DNA of 64,000 nucleotides from Acidobacteriota bacterium (GTDB lineage: Bacteria; Acidobacteriota; Terriglobia; Terriglobales; Acidobacteriaceae), in assembly GCA_018268915.1 (NCBI GenBank), contig JAFDVQ010000007.1, positions 62,001 through 126,000 of the forward strand, read 5' to 3'. The notes beneath the pieces were generated by a model that searched no databases, was not told the DNA's origin, and saw only the letters and a program-made list of their open reading frames with translations. The position numbers were made by a program, and so were the translations under genes. Below, piece by piece: positions 1-8,916 of this stretch; position 1 is the stretch's first letter; each line of letters opens with the position of its first letter.

Positions 1-300
1 CGAAACACCTTCGATCCCGCTGCAATCGCGCTGTTGAAGCACATCTCGCATTTGCCAGTGATCGCCGATCCCAGCCACGCATGCGGTCATCGCGAACTGG
101 TTCCGGCATTGGCGCGCATCGGCGTGGCGGCCGGCGCAGACGGCATGATCGTTGAAGTCCATCCGCAGCCGGAACAGGCATGGAGCGATGGTGAGCAATC
201 GCTCACGTTCGCTGAATTCGACGAGATGATGACCATGCTGAAGCCTTACATCAGGCATCGCGCCGCAGCGGTTGGCAACCTGCTGGAGACGGTGGGATGA
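1..300 (+). CDS. aroF: 3-deoxy-7-phosphoheptulonate (DAHP) synthase, C-terminal part
   Basis: The reading frame is open from the first base, so the gene starts outside the window; only about 99 C-terminal residues are visible. The motif [19 protein letters not shown] followed by [16 protein letters not shown] matches the C-terminal half of the type I DAHP synthases related to KDO8P synthase (AroF/AroA-beta type), which join phosphoenolpyruvate and erythrose 4-phosphate in the first shikimate step. The stop overlaps the next start (ATGA), so it is translationally coupled to the exported-protein operon downstream. That is an unusual neighbour for a shikimate gene. The family call is firm; the subtype and any feedback domain cannot be judged from this fragment. 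Confidence 0.9.
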   Translation, partial: RNTFDPAAIALLKHISHLPVIADPSHACGHRELVPALARIGVAAGADGMIVEVHPQPEQAWSDGEQSLTFAEFDEMMTMLKPYIRHRAAAVGNLLETVG

Positions 301-1682
301 GGGTCTCGTTTCGAATGCTTCTTGCTGCCGGCTGCTGTGCCCTGACGAGCTTGACCTGCGGGTTCGCAACAGATCCATCACAAGCTGGCAGTGCGGACAT
401 CATTGTTACGGCTGCAACATCGTATGAGCCACTCGCTGCGCTGCATGGAGGCGAGCGTTTCCCGGCAGGCTCGCAACTGCTGGTCATTCACAACGGGGCG
501 GCTGCCCCCCTGGTCCGTGACTTCGCAGCGACAGCGGATGCCAGTGTTTCATTCGACGGCAAGAGTGTTCTGTTCTCGGCAAAGAAGAATACCGCGGATC
601 CATGGCAGATCTGGGAACTGAACCTCTTCGATCGCTCTGTTCGTCAGGTCATTCATTCTGATTCGGATGCGATCCGCCCGTTCTATCTGCCCGGATGGCG
701 CTTAGTTTACGCGCGGCGGGCGGGAAGCCACTTCCAGATGTACTCCGCGCGCCTGATCGAATCGAAAACGCTCGACGAGATTGAAGGAAAGGGAGTACAG
801 CCGGTCTTTCCCATCTCTTTTCTCAACTTCAGCGCTATCCCGTCAGACGTGCTTGCCGACGGCCGCATTCTCTTCGAATCGTTGTACCCGCTCGGAGAAG
901 GCAATGCTCCTGAGCTGTTTCGTGTCTACTCCGATGGATCAGGCGTGGAGTCCTACCGGTGCGACCATTCAACAGCGGCGCGATGGGGCGGACGGCAGAT
1001 TCGATCCGGCGATGTTGTCTTTACGCATGGCTCCTCACTATCGCGGTTTACTTCGCGTCTTGCTGCCGAAGAGCGCGTGACGGCGCCTGCTGCGGAGTAT
1101 GCGGGCGGTGTCACAGAAACTGCATCGGGAGACTGGCTGTTGAGCGCACGCGGCTCACGGCAAGGCAAATTTCAACTGAAGCTCTGGAAGCCTGGTGCAT
1201 CTGCCCTGAGGGTGATGCTTGCAAGGCACACGGAGAATCTTGTCGAACCCGTTCTCGTCGCTCCGCGCGAACGCCCCCGTAGGCATCCTTCCGCACTGCA
1301 CGATTGGTCCTATGCGAATTTGCTCGCTCTGGATGCGCGAATCTCTCGCGATGGCGCGATGCAATCAACACCTGCGAGCGTCCGTCTCGAGGCGCAAGAC
1401 GCCTCCGGACGCGCCGTCTCGTTGGGAACGGCCCCGGTCGAGTCGGATGGTTCATTTTTTGTTGAGACACCTGCGGATCGCGCCATTCGCTTCGTCTTGC
1501 TGGACGCAAAGGGCGAGGTTATTCGAATGGAACATGGCTGGTTCTGGATTCGCCGCGGCGAACAGCGCTATTGCGTCGGCTGCCACGCCGGTCCCGAACA
1601 TGCGCCGGAGAATCGCGTGCCCGAGGTCCTGACGCGGAGCGCTACGCCCGTCGATCTGACCAGTGCAAGGGGAGGGAACTGA
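297..1682 (+). CDS. Exported propeller protein with one C-terminal haem c motif (HzsA-middle-domain-like)
   Basis: 461 residues. An N-terminal signal peptide (about residues 1-25) is followed by a TolB/WD-like beta-propeller with blades such as [14 protein letters not shown] and [14 protein letters not shown] single haem-attachment motif CVGCH lies at residues 426-430. Proteins of this layout are often annotated as carrying the hydrazine synthase alpha-subunit middle domain; that name reflects fold resemblance only, and nothing here suggests anammox. The expected role is a periplasmic, membrane-associated electron-transfer or scaffold protein. The ATG overlaps the stop of the DAHP synthase gene by four bases, and the stop lies one base before the next start. 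The substrate is unknown. Confidence 0.7.
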   Translation: MRVSFRMLLAAGCCALTSLTCGFATDPSQAGSADIIVTAATSYEPLAALHGGERFPAGSQLLVIHNGAAAPLVRDFAATADASVSFDGKSVLFSAKKNTADPWQIWELNLFDRSVRQVIHSDSDAIRPFYLPGWRLVYARRAGSHFQMYSARLIESKTLDEIEGKGVQPVFPISFLNFSAIPSDVLADGRILFESLYPLGEGNAPELFRVYSDGSGVESYRCDHSTAARWGGRQIRSGDVVFTHGSSLSRFTSRLAAEERVTAPAAEYAGGVTETASGDWLLSARGSRQGKFQLKLWKPGASALRVMLARHTENLVEPVLVAPRERPRRHPSALHDWSYANLLALDARISRDGAMQSTPASVRLEAQDASGRAVSLGTAPVESDGSFFVETPADRAIRFVLLDAKGEVIRMEHGWFWIRRGEQRYCVGCHAGPEHAPENRVPEVLTRSATPVDLTSARGGN

Positions 1683-1683
1683 C

Positions 1684-3354
1684 ATGCTGTGCCGCTCGAT
1701 TCTGCTGTGTTTCGTTTCGTCAGTTCTAGCCACTGCACAGACCTCTTCCCCTAGTGCGATCGCAACCGGAGTGTCGCTCCCTTCAACGTCAAAATCGTCC
1801 ATCCGCTTTGAAGACGCGAGCGACAGAGCCGGCATCAACTTCACGCACAGCTTTGGTTCTGCGAAGCTCGGCTCCCTTCTCGAGGGAACCGGCGCGGGGT
1901 GCGTCTGGTTCGACTTCAACAACGACGGTCTACTCGACTTGTATGTTGCCAACGGACGCCCGCTCGATGACGCGACGCATCCCTTCCCGCTCAAAGAGAA
2001 GCCTGTTCCGCCTCCGCACAATCATCTCTATCGCAATGACGGGAACGGCCGCTTCACTGACGTCACAGACAAGGCCGGGCTCAATCCGGACATGTATTCG
2101 ATAGCCGTCACGGCGGCAGACTACGACAACGATGGCTTTGTCGACCTGCTCGTTACCGCCTATGGACGCACGATCCTTTACCACAACGACGGCAATGGTC
2201 ACTTCACGGATGTAACGGAGAAGGCGAACATCAAGGTTGAAGGCTGGGCGATCAGTTCTACGTGGCTCGATTACGACCGCGATGGCTGCCTCGATCTTTT
2301 TGTCGGCCGCTACGTCAAGTTCGATCCCAAGTATCGGGCGTACTACGCTGCCGACAACTATCCTGGCCCACTCGACTACGAAGGCGAGACCAACAAGCTC
2401 TTCCACAACGACTGCAACGGCACCTTTGCCGAGGTAAGCGAAAAGTCCGGCATCGGCAACTACATTGGCCGGACTATGGGCGTCACTGCCGCTGACTTTG
2501 ACAACGATGGCTGGGACGACATCTACGTCGCCAACGACCGCACCGAAAACTTCCTCTTTCACAACAAGCACGATGGGACTTTTGAAGAGATCGGCAACGA
2601 TTCTGGTACTGCCTACGGCCAGAACGGCGAGTCGACTTCGTCGATGGGACCGGTCTTTGCTGATCTGGAAGGCCGCGGGATGCTTGATCTCTTCGTCTCA
2701 GACGGCCATTACAACCGCATGCTGCGCAACACCGGGAAGCTGACCTTCGAAGATATCGGCGCCGGCAACGGCGTCTCGCAGGCGAATGCGCAATATGTCA
2801 GCTGGGGAACCAGCGTCTACGACTTCGATAACGATGGTCTGCTCGACGTGCTCATCTTTCACGGTGGCCTTATCCATCTGATTCCCCAGGAGCACACGCT
2901 CTTTCAGGGTCTCGGGAACGGCAAGTTTGCTGATGTCTCTGAGAATGCAGGCGCGGTCATCAATGATCGAACCGTGGCTCGTGGCGCATGCTTCGGCGAC
3001 TACGACAACGACGGCAAGATTGACGCATTCCTTGTGAATCTGGGTGCAAAAGCCAAGCTTGTTCACAACGTGTCGTCGGGAACGGGACATTGGCTCGCGA
3101 TCAAGCTCGTTGGTACTAGAAGCAATCGCGACGGCATCGGCGCGAAGGTAGAGGTCTTCGCGGGCGCGAAGCACGAACTGCAGGAACGAGTCGCTGAATC
3201 AGGGTACCTGTCGCAAAACGATCCTCGACTTCATTTTGGGATTGGGTCTGCCGCGGTTGTCGACAGGATATTGGTGAAGTGGCCGAGCGGCCGCGAGCAG
3301 ACACTTGAAAATCAGCCTGCAGATCGCGTGCTCACGATCGAGGAGCCGAAGTGA
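1684..3354 (+). CDS. CRTAC1-like exported FG-GAP/VCBS repeat protein with ASPIC/UnbV domain
   Basis: The chosen ATG at 1684 begins a clear signal peptide (MLCRSILLCFVSSVLATAQ); the frame is open a little further upstream. At least six calcium-binding-type loops of the form D-[FY]-[DN]-x-D-G recur (DFNNDGLLD, DYDNDGFVD, DYDRDGCLD, DFDNDGWDD, DFDNDGLLD, DYDNDGKID), typical of an FG-GAP/VCBS seven-bladed propeller. The C-terminus (NRDGIGAKVEVF ... LHFGIG ... VKWPSG) is an ASPIC/UnbV domain. Such proteins are exported and thought to mediate protein or carbohydrate contacts; enzymatic activity is not established. It is the third cistron of the operon, and its stop overlaps the next start. Confidence 0.85.
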   Translation: MLCRSILLCFVSSVLATAQTSSPSAIATGVSLPSTSKSSIRFEDASDRAGINFTHSFGSAKLGSLLEGTGAGCVWFDFNNDGLLDLYVANGRPLDDATHPFPLKEKPVPPPHNHLYRNDGNGRFTDVTDKAGLNPDMYSIAVTAADYDNDGFVDLLVTAYGRTILYHNDGNGHFTDVTEKANIKVEGWAISSTWLDYDRDGCLDLFVGRYVKFDPKYRAYYAADNYPGPLDYEGETNKLFHNDCNGTFAEVSEKSGIGNYIGRTMGVTAADFDNDGWDDIYVANDRTENFLFHNKHDGTFEEIGNDSGTAYGQNGESTSSMGPVFADLEGRGMLDLFVSDGHYNRMLRNTGKLTFEDIGAGNGVSQANAQYVSWGTSVYDFDNDGLLDVLIFHGGLIHLIPQEHTLFQGLGNGKFADVSENAGAVINDRTVARGACFGDYDNDGKIDAFLVNLGAKAKLVHNVSSGTGHWLAIKLVGTRSNRDGIGAKVEVFAGAKHELQERVAESGYLSQNDPRLHFGIGSAAVVDRILVKWPSGREQTLENQPADRVLTIEEPK

Positions 3355-5249
3355 GCGGGCTGCGTGTTTTCTCTGTGCGCATCGGGCTAGCGTCGGCGGC
3401 GTTCGCCGTGGTGCTCGCCGCGCATGACCGGACCGGCTTCAACGCGCAGGCCTCAGCGACCAGCGGCTTGACAGGAGAACAGCTCGAGTATGCTTCTCCC
3501 GTCGAGCTGCTCTACTCTGCGAGCGGAACGCAGCTTTATGTCCTCTGCCAGGAAAGCGCGGAGGTCCGCGTGCTCGATGCCCGCACCTACAAGGAAATCA
3601 AACGAATCGAAGTTGGGCGAGTTCCCAGAGGCTTTTCTCTTTCGCCGCGGGGTGACCGCCTCTACGTAGCGAACTCATGGGACGACACCATCTCGGTCAT
3701 CGACACTCATTCGCTCGAAGTCATCTCCACATGGCCTGTCGCAGCCGAGCCTTCCAGCGTTGTCGAGGATCGCGAAGGCAAGCATCTCTTCGTTGCGAAT
3801 CGAATCTCCAACGATGTCGCTGTTCTTGATCCGCAGACGGGAGCGGAAGAGAAGCGTCTCGCGGCAGGTCGAGGAGCCAGCTACATCACGTCTTCGCCCG
3901 ATGGCGGCAGGGTTTATATCACCCATGTTTATCCGAATCCGACTCCGCATCGAACCGCGCCGCAGTCTGAGATTACGGTGGTCGATGTTCAGCGTGCCGT
4001 CGTAGGGGACCGCATTGCTCTCCCTTCTGTCGCTCACGGCTTCCACATCGCATTCTCTGCGGATGGGCGTCTCGGTGTGGCAGCCGGACTGCACCCCAGG
4101 AACCTTGTTCCCCTGGCGCATCTGGATCACGCTGGAGCTTTCACTGACACGCTCACGCTATTCGGAGCAGATGTCGGTGCGCCGGTCGAGATTCCATTGG
4201 ATGAATTGGAGCGCTACGCCGTTCGCCCCTTCGGCGTCGCGATCACGCCTGACAAATCGCGGATCTTCGTCACATGTGGCGGCTCAGAAGAAGTCACAGT
4301 CATCGACGTACCGCGACTGCTTCGCTACATCCGCTCACATCCGGGCTCGCACTCTGATGATCTCGCGGCTAGCGCGAACTACGTGATCAGTCGCATTCCT
4401 GTAGGTCATGATCCACGAGGAGTTCTACTGACGCGCGACGGAACAAAGCTTCTGGTTGTAAACCGCCTCGACGACTCGATCAGCGTCATTGACACTCGCA
4501 CCAGCAGATTGACGTCGACTTTTCCCCTCGAAGGGCCGAAACGAATCTCCGTGCTTCGAAAAGGCGAACAGACTTTTTACACCGCGCGGTACTCATTTCA
4601 GGGTCAAATTGGGTGCGCGAACTGCCATATCGACTCGACCTTCGACGGACTGCAGTGGGATCTGGAGCCCGACGGTTTTGGGCGCGACATCGTCGACAAT
4701 CGCCCGATCGAAGCCGTCAAGGACACTGAGCCCTTCAAGTGGAATGGCGGCAATCCCAACCTTCCTACGGAGTGCGGTCCGCGAACGGAGAAATACTTCT
4801 GGCGGGCCGAGAACTACGACGACCTTACGCTCACTGATCTCGCGGTCTATGTCCGCAGCCTGCCCCCGCGCCCCAATCGCTTTCGTCTGCCAGGCGGCGA
4901 ACTGACCGTATCGCAAGAGCGCGGCAAGACTCTCTTCAATCGGAGCGTCGACAAGTTTCGCAATCCGATTCCGGAGACGAATCGCTGCGGATATTGCCAT
5001 AGCGGCTCGAAGGGCACCAACCAGAAGTCGTTCGATGTTGGCACGAAGAAAACGACCGACAACTCTGGTCTTCTCGATACGCCGCAGCTGACCAACATCG
5101 CCATTACCGGACCGTACCTTCACGATGGTTCGGCGAACACACTCGAACAGATCTGGACCGTCTTCAATCCGGAAGACAAGCATGGCCGCACCAACGACCT
5201 CACCAAAGACGAACTCAACGACCTGATTCAATACCTGAGGACGCGATGA
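3351..5249 (+). CDS. Exported YncE/YVTN beta-propeller fused to dihaem cytochrome c peroxidase-like (MauG-type) domain
   Basis: 632 residues from a GTG that overlaps the preceding stop (GTGA). A signal segment is followed by a YVTN-type propeller (residues about 45-410; repeats such as LYVANSWDDTISVIDTHSLEV and LLVVNRLDDSISVIDTRT). Residues about 420-632 form a cytochrome c peroxidase-like half carrying two haem c motifs, CANCH (422-426) and CGYCH (546-550), then GPYLHDGSANTLEQI, a signature of MauG/CcpA-like dihaem proteins. It probably acts in the periplasm as an electron-transfer or oxidative modification enzyme. The propeller could bind a partner or substrate. The fold and haem calls are strong; the reaction is unknown. 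Confidence 0.8.
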   Translation: MSGLRVFSVRIGLASAAFAVVLAAHDRTGFNAQASATSGLTGEQLEYASPVELLYSASGTQLYVLCQESAEVRVLDARTYKEIKRIEVGRVPRGFSLSPRGDRLYVANSWDDTISVIDTHSLEVISTWPVAAEPSSVVEDREGKHLFVANRISNDVAVLDPQTGAEEKRLAAGRGASYITSSPDGGRVYITHVYPNPTPHRTAPQSEITVVDVQRAVVGDRIALPSVAHGFHIAFSADGRLGVAAGLHPRNLVPLAHLDHAGAFTDTLTLFGADVGAPVEIPLDELERYAVRPFGVAITPDKSRIFVTCGGSEEVTVIDVPRLLRYIRSHPGSHSDDLAASANYVISRIPVGHDPRGVLLTRDGTKLLVVNRLDDSISVIDTRTSRLTSTFPLEGPKRISVLRKGEQTFYTARYSFQGQIGCANCHIDSTFDGLQWDLEPDGFGRDIVDNRPIEAVKDTEPFKWNGGNPNLPTECGPRTEKYFWRAENYDDLTLTDLAVYVRSLPPRPNRFRLPGGELTVSQERGKTLFNRSVDKFRNPIPETNRCGYCHSGSKGTNQKSFDVGTKKTTDNSGLLDTPQLTNIAITGPYLHDGSANTLEQIWTVFNPEDKHGRTNDLTKDELNDLIQYLRTR

Positions 5250-6385
5250 AAGCTCTACGAACAATCGCAATCGTGACATCGATGCTGATGCTCTCGATCG
5301 CAGCGATCTCTACCGCGCAGACTGGCTATGCATCGCCGAAGCTCCACAAGACAGCCTCGGTCAGCATCAAAGGGCAGCTGCCCAGCATGCCGCGCTTCCG
5401 TTTTGAAAACTTCACTACGGCCAATGGCCTTCCTGACGATCATGTCTTCAACGTGCTTGTTGACGGAGGGCGAATCTGGGCCGCAACGGAAAACGGTCTT
5501 GGCCTGTTCGAGAACGGAAAATGGAAGACTTACAACACCAAGGATGGCCTCGCGCACCGCGCGGTTCTCTCATTGGCGCTCGACAAGCGGACCGGTGATG
5601 TGTGGGCGGGCACGATGGGCGGACTGAGCCGCATCTCCGGCGGGCGGATCGACACGTTCACGCAGCTCAACTCCGGCCTCAGCAACGATGTGGTCTATGG
5701 AGTGTCGGTCGAAGGCGAGCACGTGTGGGTGGCCACGGCTGCGGGTGCGAGCATGCTCGATCTTCACACCAACCAGTGGTCTCTCTTCAACGAGCGCAAC
5801 ACGCCCATGTTCGAGATCTGGGTCTATGGCGTCTCCGCAACTCCGTCGAAAGTCTACTTCGCTGTCTGGGGAAGCGGCATCCTCGAATACGACCAGCAGA
5901 AGAAGACCTGGGACAAGTACGACGACCCTGATGGCGAAACCGAGATGGTGCTCTTCAAAGATCAGGGCTTGATCCATGAGATCACGACGTCGGTGAGTTA
6001 TCTGGAAAAGGAAAAGATCCTGTGGGCTGCTACTTATTTCGGCGACAGCCACTATGATGGCCGCCGCTGGCACAACTTCCTGACCAAAGATAGCGGCCTT
6101 CCTTCCAACTTCACCAACGTCGTCAAAGGCGTCGATGCTAACCGCGCATGGTTCGGTACCGACAAGGGCCTCGCGTATTACGACGGCGTCAACTGGGCCG
6201 TCTATCGTCCTTCGCTTACGACGGGCCAGCCTGAGATGACCATCCGCGACAAGAACGGAAACGTCACACCGGTCGAGGTTGCCACAGCGCCGGCACACAA
6301 CTACGTGCTCGGAATTGATTTTCAGGGTAGCGACATCTGGGTCGCGACAGCCAAAGGTTTAAGCCACGGCATACATCAGCCATAA
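5246..6385 (+). CDS. Exported two-component-regulator-type beta-propeller (Reg_prop) without a kinase
   Basis: 379 residues with a signal peptide (about 1-25). The rest consists of Reg_prop-type blades (DGGRIWAATENGLGLFENGKW, TGDVWAGTMGGLSRI, NRAWFGTDKGLAYYDGVNW, SDIWVATAKGLSHG). These blades normally form the periplasmic sensor of hybrid histidine kinases. Here the protein ends after the propeller, with no transmembrane helix, kinase or receiver, so it is a free periplasmic propeller. Its start overlaps the stop of the cytochrome gene by ATGA, so expression is coupled. A ligand-binding or scaffold role with the two preceding propellers is inference. Confidence 0.75.
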   Translation: MKALRTIAIVTSMLMLSIAAISTAQTGYASPKLHKTASVSIKGQLPSMPRFRFENFTTANGLPDDHVFNVLVDGGRIWAATENGLGLFENGKWKTYNTKDGLAHRAVLSLALDKRTGDVWAGTMGGLSRISGGRIDTFTQLNSGLSNDVVYGVSVEGEHVWVATAAGASMLDLHTNQWSLFNERNTPMFEIWVYGVSATPSKVYFAVWGSGILEYDQQKKTWDKYDDPDGETEMVLFKDQGLIHEITTSVSYLEKEKILWAATYFGDSHYDGRRWHNFLTKDSGLPSNFTNVVKGVDANRAWFGTDKGLAYYDGVNWAVYRPSLTTGQPEMTIRDKNGNVTPVEVATAPAHNYVLGIDFQGSDIWVATAKGLSHGIHQP

Positions 6386-6399
6386 GGAGTTATAGCGTC

Positions 6400-6891
6400 A
6401 TGATCGATCTTTCTGAAGTGCTTGAGACCATCGCAAACGCGCCTGTGCAGAAGCGGGCGATCACCAACCACGGCGTTCTCAACGAAGCATATGCGTATGC
6501 AAAGCCGAGCTCGTTTTCGCGGGGAATGCGCATCGACCTCAACGGGCTGACGATTCTTCTGATTTCGGGAACTGCGTCCATTGATGAGAACGGCGTGAGC
6601 GTGCACATTGGCGACTTTCGCGCCCAGCTGCGCCGCACCTACGAGAACATCACCGGCCTGCTTGAGAGCGAAGGCTGCACGTGGCATGACATCGTCCGCA
6701 CCAGCTGTTACCTGCGTGATATCGACCGCGATTATGAAGCATTCAACGAAGAGCGCACCAAATTCTTCGCTGAGCAGGGGCTTGATCCTCTTCCGGCCTC
6801 GACGGGCATTCAGGCCCATCTGTGTCGCCCGGAGCTCCTGATCGAGATTGAAGCGATTGCGATGTTTCGGACGGAGAAGAACGCGAAATAA
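6400..6891 (+). CDS. Rid (YjgF/YER057c/UK114) family protein
   Basis: 163 residues with no signal peptide, so the only clearly cytosolic product of the operon apart from DAHP synthase. The C-terminal half (YENITGLLESEGCTWHDIVRTSCYLRD ... LIEIEAIAMF) is a standard Rid domain. An N-terminal extension of roughly 45 residues makes it longer than RidA itself (about 128 residues), and its closest shape is the extended Rid or chorismatase-like branch. Canonical RidA hydrolyses reactive enamine/imine intermediates; the catalytic Arg equivalent may be the Arg before TSCYL, but this was not aligned. A good Shine-Dalgarno (AAGGAG) precedes the ATG. The link to DAHP synthase upstream could hint at an aromatic amine or chorismate-derived compound, but this is speculative. 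Confidence 0.8.
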   Translation: MIDLSEVLETIANAPVQKRAITNHGVLNEAYAYAKPSSFSRGMRIDLNGLTILLISGTASIDENGVSVHIGDFRAQLRRTYENITGLLESEGCTWHDIVRTSCYLRDIDRDYEAFNEERTKFFAEQGLDPLPASTGIQAHLCRPELLIEIEAIAMFRTEKNAK

Positions 6892-6903
6892 GGGGGCACC
6901 ACC

Positions 6904-8850
6904 ATGCGCAATCTGATCTTTGTTTGCTTGATCGCCGCATCGGCCGGGGCTGCGGCCCCGGCTCAGGCGCCACGGACATGCGAGTGCGGGAAGCATCCGC
7001 CCGGTCCGCCTCGTGATCGAACCGTTACGCCCTACGCCGGAGAGCCGGCGGACCTTAGCCCTTACGAAAAGTTTGCGCAGCCCTACGATCTGAATTACAT
7101 TCGCCCAAATATCTACGTGGGGTCGGGCCGTGATATCCCTGATCCGAAGGATCTTGAGGAAGTGCGCATCGGGTTTTTCGCTCCCGCCGAGCACAGCCCG
7201 GAGAAGCCCTTCGGGCTGCGCATGCTGCACGGCGCTCAGCTAGCTCTCGAAGAAGCGAATGCTCAAGGAGGCTATGGAGGCAAGCCTTTCAAGCTGATGC
7301 TTCACAACGACTATGACAACTGGCAGGCAATGACTGTCTCTGGGACAGACCGGCCGACCGATTCCAACATCTGGGGATCATCCTCCGACGAGACCGTGAA
7401 GATGGTTTACGGCGACCAGGACTGGGCGATATTCGGCTCTATCAGTTCCGAGTCGACTCACATTGCTTTGCGTGTTGCTCTCAAAGCAGAGATCCCGATC
7501 GTAAACTCCGCATCGACAGATCCCACAATTCCTGAAACATATATTCCCTGGTACTTCACCGTGCTGCAGGATGATCGCGTGCAGGGCCTCACGCTGGCTC
7601 GGCACATTTACACAGACCTTGGCCTCAAGCGCGTTGCTCTGCTGCGCGTCAACAGCCGCTATGGACGTTTCGGCGTAATCAAGTTCCGCGATGCCTCCCG
7701 CCGTCTTGGCCACCCTGTAGTTATCGAACAGAAGTTTTTGCCGGGAGACACGGATTTCACGCGGTCATTGAAGATCATCCAGTCCTCCCACGCCGATGCG
7801 ATCGTGCTCTGGGCCGACGAGATTCCTGCGGCAAATATTCTGAAGCAGATGAAGGCGCTAGGAATGAAGCAGCGGGTCTTCGGCGCTTACCGGACTCTTG
7901 GTCCCGAACTGCTTGCGGAAGCCGGCGATGCGGCTGAGGGATTCCAGGCTGTCTTTCCTTTCGATCCAACGCGCAGCGATTCCAAGTGGCTTGACTTCAA
8001 TGCTCGCTTCGAGTCTCGTTTTCATGAAAAGCCAGAGCAGTTTGCGTCTCTCGCCTATGACACGATGAGCGCCTTACTCGATTCCATCTGTAAGGCCGGC
8101 CTGAATCGCGCGCGCATTCATGACGCGCTGGCCGACATCGAGGAGTACGACGGCGTCACCGGCCACATGATCTTCGATCCCAACCAGAAGAATGTTGCGC
8201 ATATGTACCTGGCCACGGTTCACGATGGGTCGATCACTTACAAGCCGGCAAGCATGGAGAAGCTTCCGATCGCCTCGCCTGATCGGGCCTCAACTGCCGC
8301 GTTGCCACAAGGGACTTATGCACGAGTTGGGGAAGAGGGTGTTGAGTTCAACGGGCCACGTTTGGCTGACGCTAAGGCGAGCGCACCAAAGATCATTGTG
8401 TTTGGGAAGAAGGCCGCCGAGTTCGTTGAATCCCCTGAGATGCGATCGAGCCTCAAGGATACCGGAACCGAGTGGGTTTTGCTGCCCGTAGCCAGCGATC
8501 AGAATTGGGGAGCTGCTTCCACGCAGCTTGTGCATGGCCTTATGGACGAGCACGCACTTGCCATCCTCGCTCTCGATCGCGATGCGGCGCACCTAGCCGA
8601 GCAGCTTGCGCTAAAAGCCTTCGTGCCGGTGCTCGCATTGAGTGACGACAAAAGGCTCACATCGACCAATGTGCCGTGGATATTTCGCCTGCCGGCATCT
8701 GTGAGTGCCGCCGACGCGTTTAGATTGATCGAATCTGCCCGCGAGAAGGGAGCAAGCAGTCCACAGAAGCTGCGTGATGCTCTGGCATCGGGAGAAGCTA
8801 TCAACGGCGTGGCTTTCCTTGCGACCGGTGAGCCGAAGAACCAGAAATAA
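6904..8850 (+). CDS. Branched-chain-amino-acid-type substrate-binding protein, tandem-domain
   Basis: 648 residues with a signal peptide (about 1-21). Residues about 86-450 form a type I periplasmic binding fold (RIGFFAPAEHSPEKPFGLRMLHGAQLALEEAN; WAIFGSISSESTHIALRVALKAEIPIVNSAS; KRVALLRVNSRYGRFGVIKF). After a linker, residues about 490-648 look like a second partial binding-protein fold (KIIVFGKKAAEF ... PVLALSDDKRL). Typical LivJ-like proteins have about 370 residues, so this one is roughly 250 longer. No permease or ATPase gene is visible. ABC-binding-type proteins next to YVTN propellers also occur in PQQ-alcohol-dehydrogenase clusters, a useful parallel, but no PQQ enzyme is present here. 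Last gene of the operon; a terminator follows. Confidence 0.8.
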   Translation: MRNLIFVCLIAASAGAAAPAQAPRTCECGKHPPGPPRDRTVTPYAGEPADLSPYEKFAQPYDLNYIRPNIYVGSGRDIPDPKDLEEVRIGFFAPAEHSPEKPFGLRMLHGAQLALEEANAQGGYGGKPFKLMLHNDYDNWQAMTVSGTDRPTDSNIWGSSSDETVKMVYGDQDWAIFGSISSESTHIALRVALKAEIPIVNSASTDPTIPETYIPWYFTVLQDDRVQGLTLARHIYTDLGLKRVALLRVNSRYGRFGVIKFRDASRRLGHPVVIEQKFLPGDTDFTRSLKIIQSSHADAIVLWADEIPAANILKQMKALGMKQRVFGAYRTLGPELLAEAGDAAEGFQAVFPFDPTRSDSKWLDFNARFESRFHEKPEQFASLAYDTMSALLDSICKAGLNRARIHDALADIEEYDGVTGHMIFDPNQKNVAHMYLATVHDGSITYKPASMEKLPIASPDRASTAALPQGTYARVGEEGVEFNGPRLADAKASAPKIIVFGKKAAEFVESPEMRSSLKDTGTEWVLLPVASDQNWGAASTQLVHGLMDEHALAILALDRDAAHLAEQLALKAFVPVLALSDDKRLTSTNVPWIFRLPASVSAADAFRLIESAREKGASSPQKLRDALASGEAINGVAFLATGEPKNQK

Positions 8851-8870
8851 TTCTCAGGGGTGAAAAGCTA

Positions 8871-8893
8871 AGGGCAGCCATGTAGGCTGCCCT
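8871..8893. terminator. Bidirectional rho-independent terminator
   Basis: AGGGCAGCC, loop ATGTA, GGCTGCCCT: a perfect 9-bp stem. It is followed on the plus strand by TTTCG and on the minus strand by TAGCTTTTC. It lies between two converging genes (substrate-binding protein and porin), so it can end both transcripts. Confidence 0.85.
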
Positions 8894-8916
8894 TTCGCGT
8901 GTGATTTCAACTTTGT

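Noticed and set aside
297..1682. Reading the HzsA-like label as evidence for hydrazine synthesis
   Set aside because: Only a propeller region and one haem motif are shared; no other hydrazine synthase subunit or anammox gene is present.
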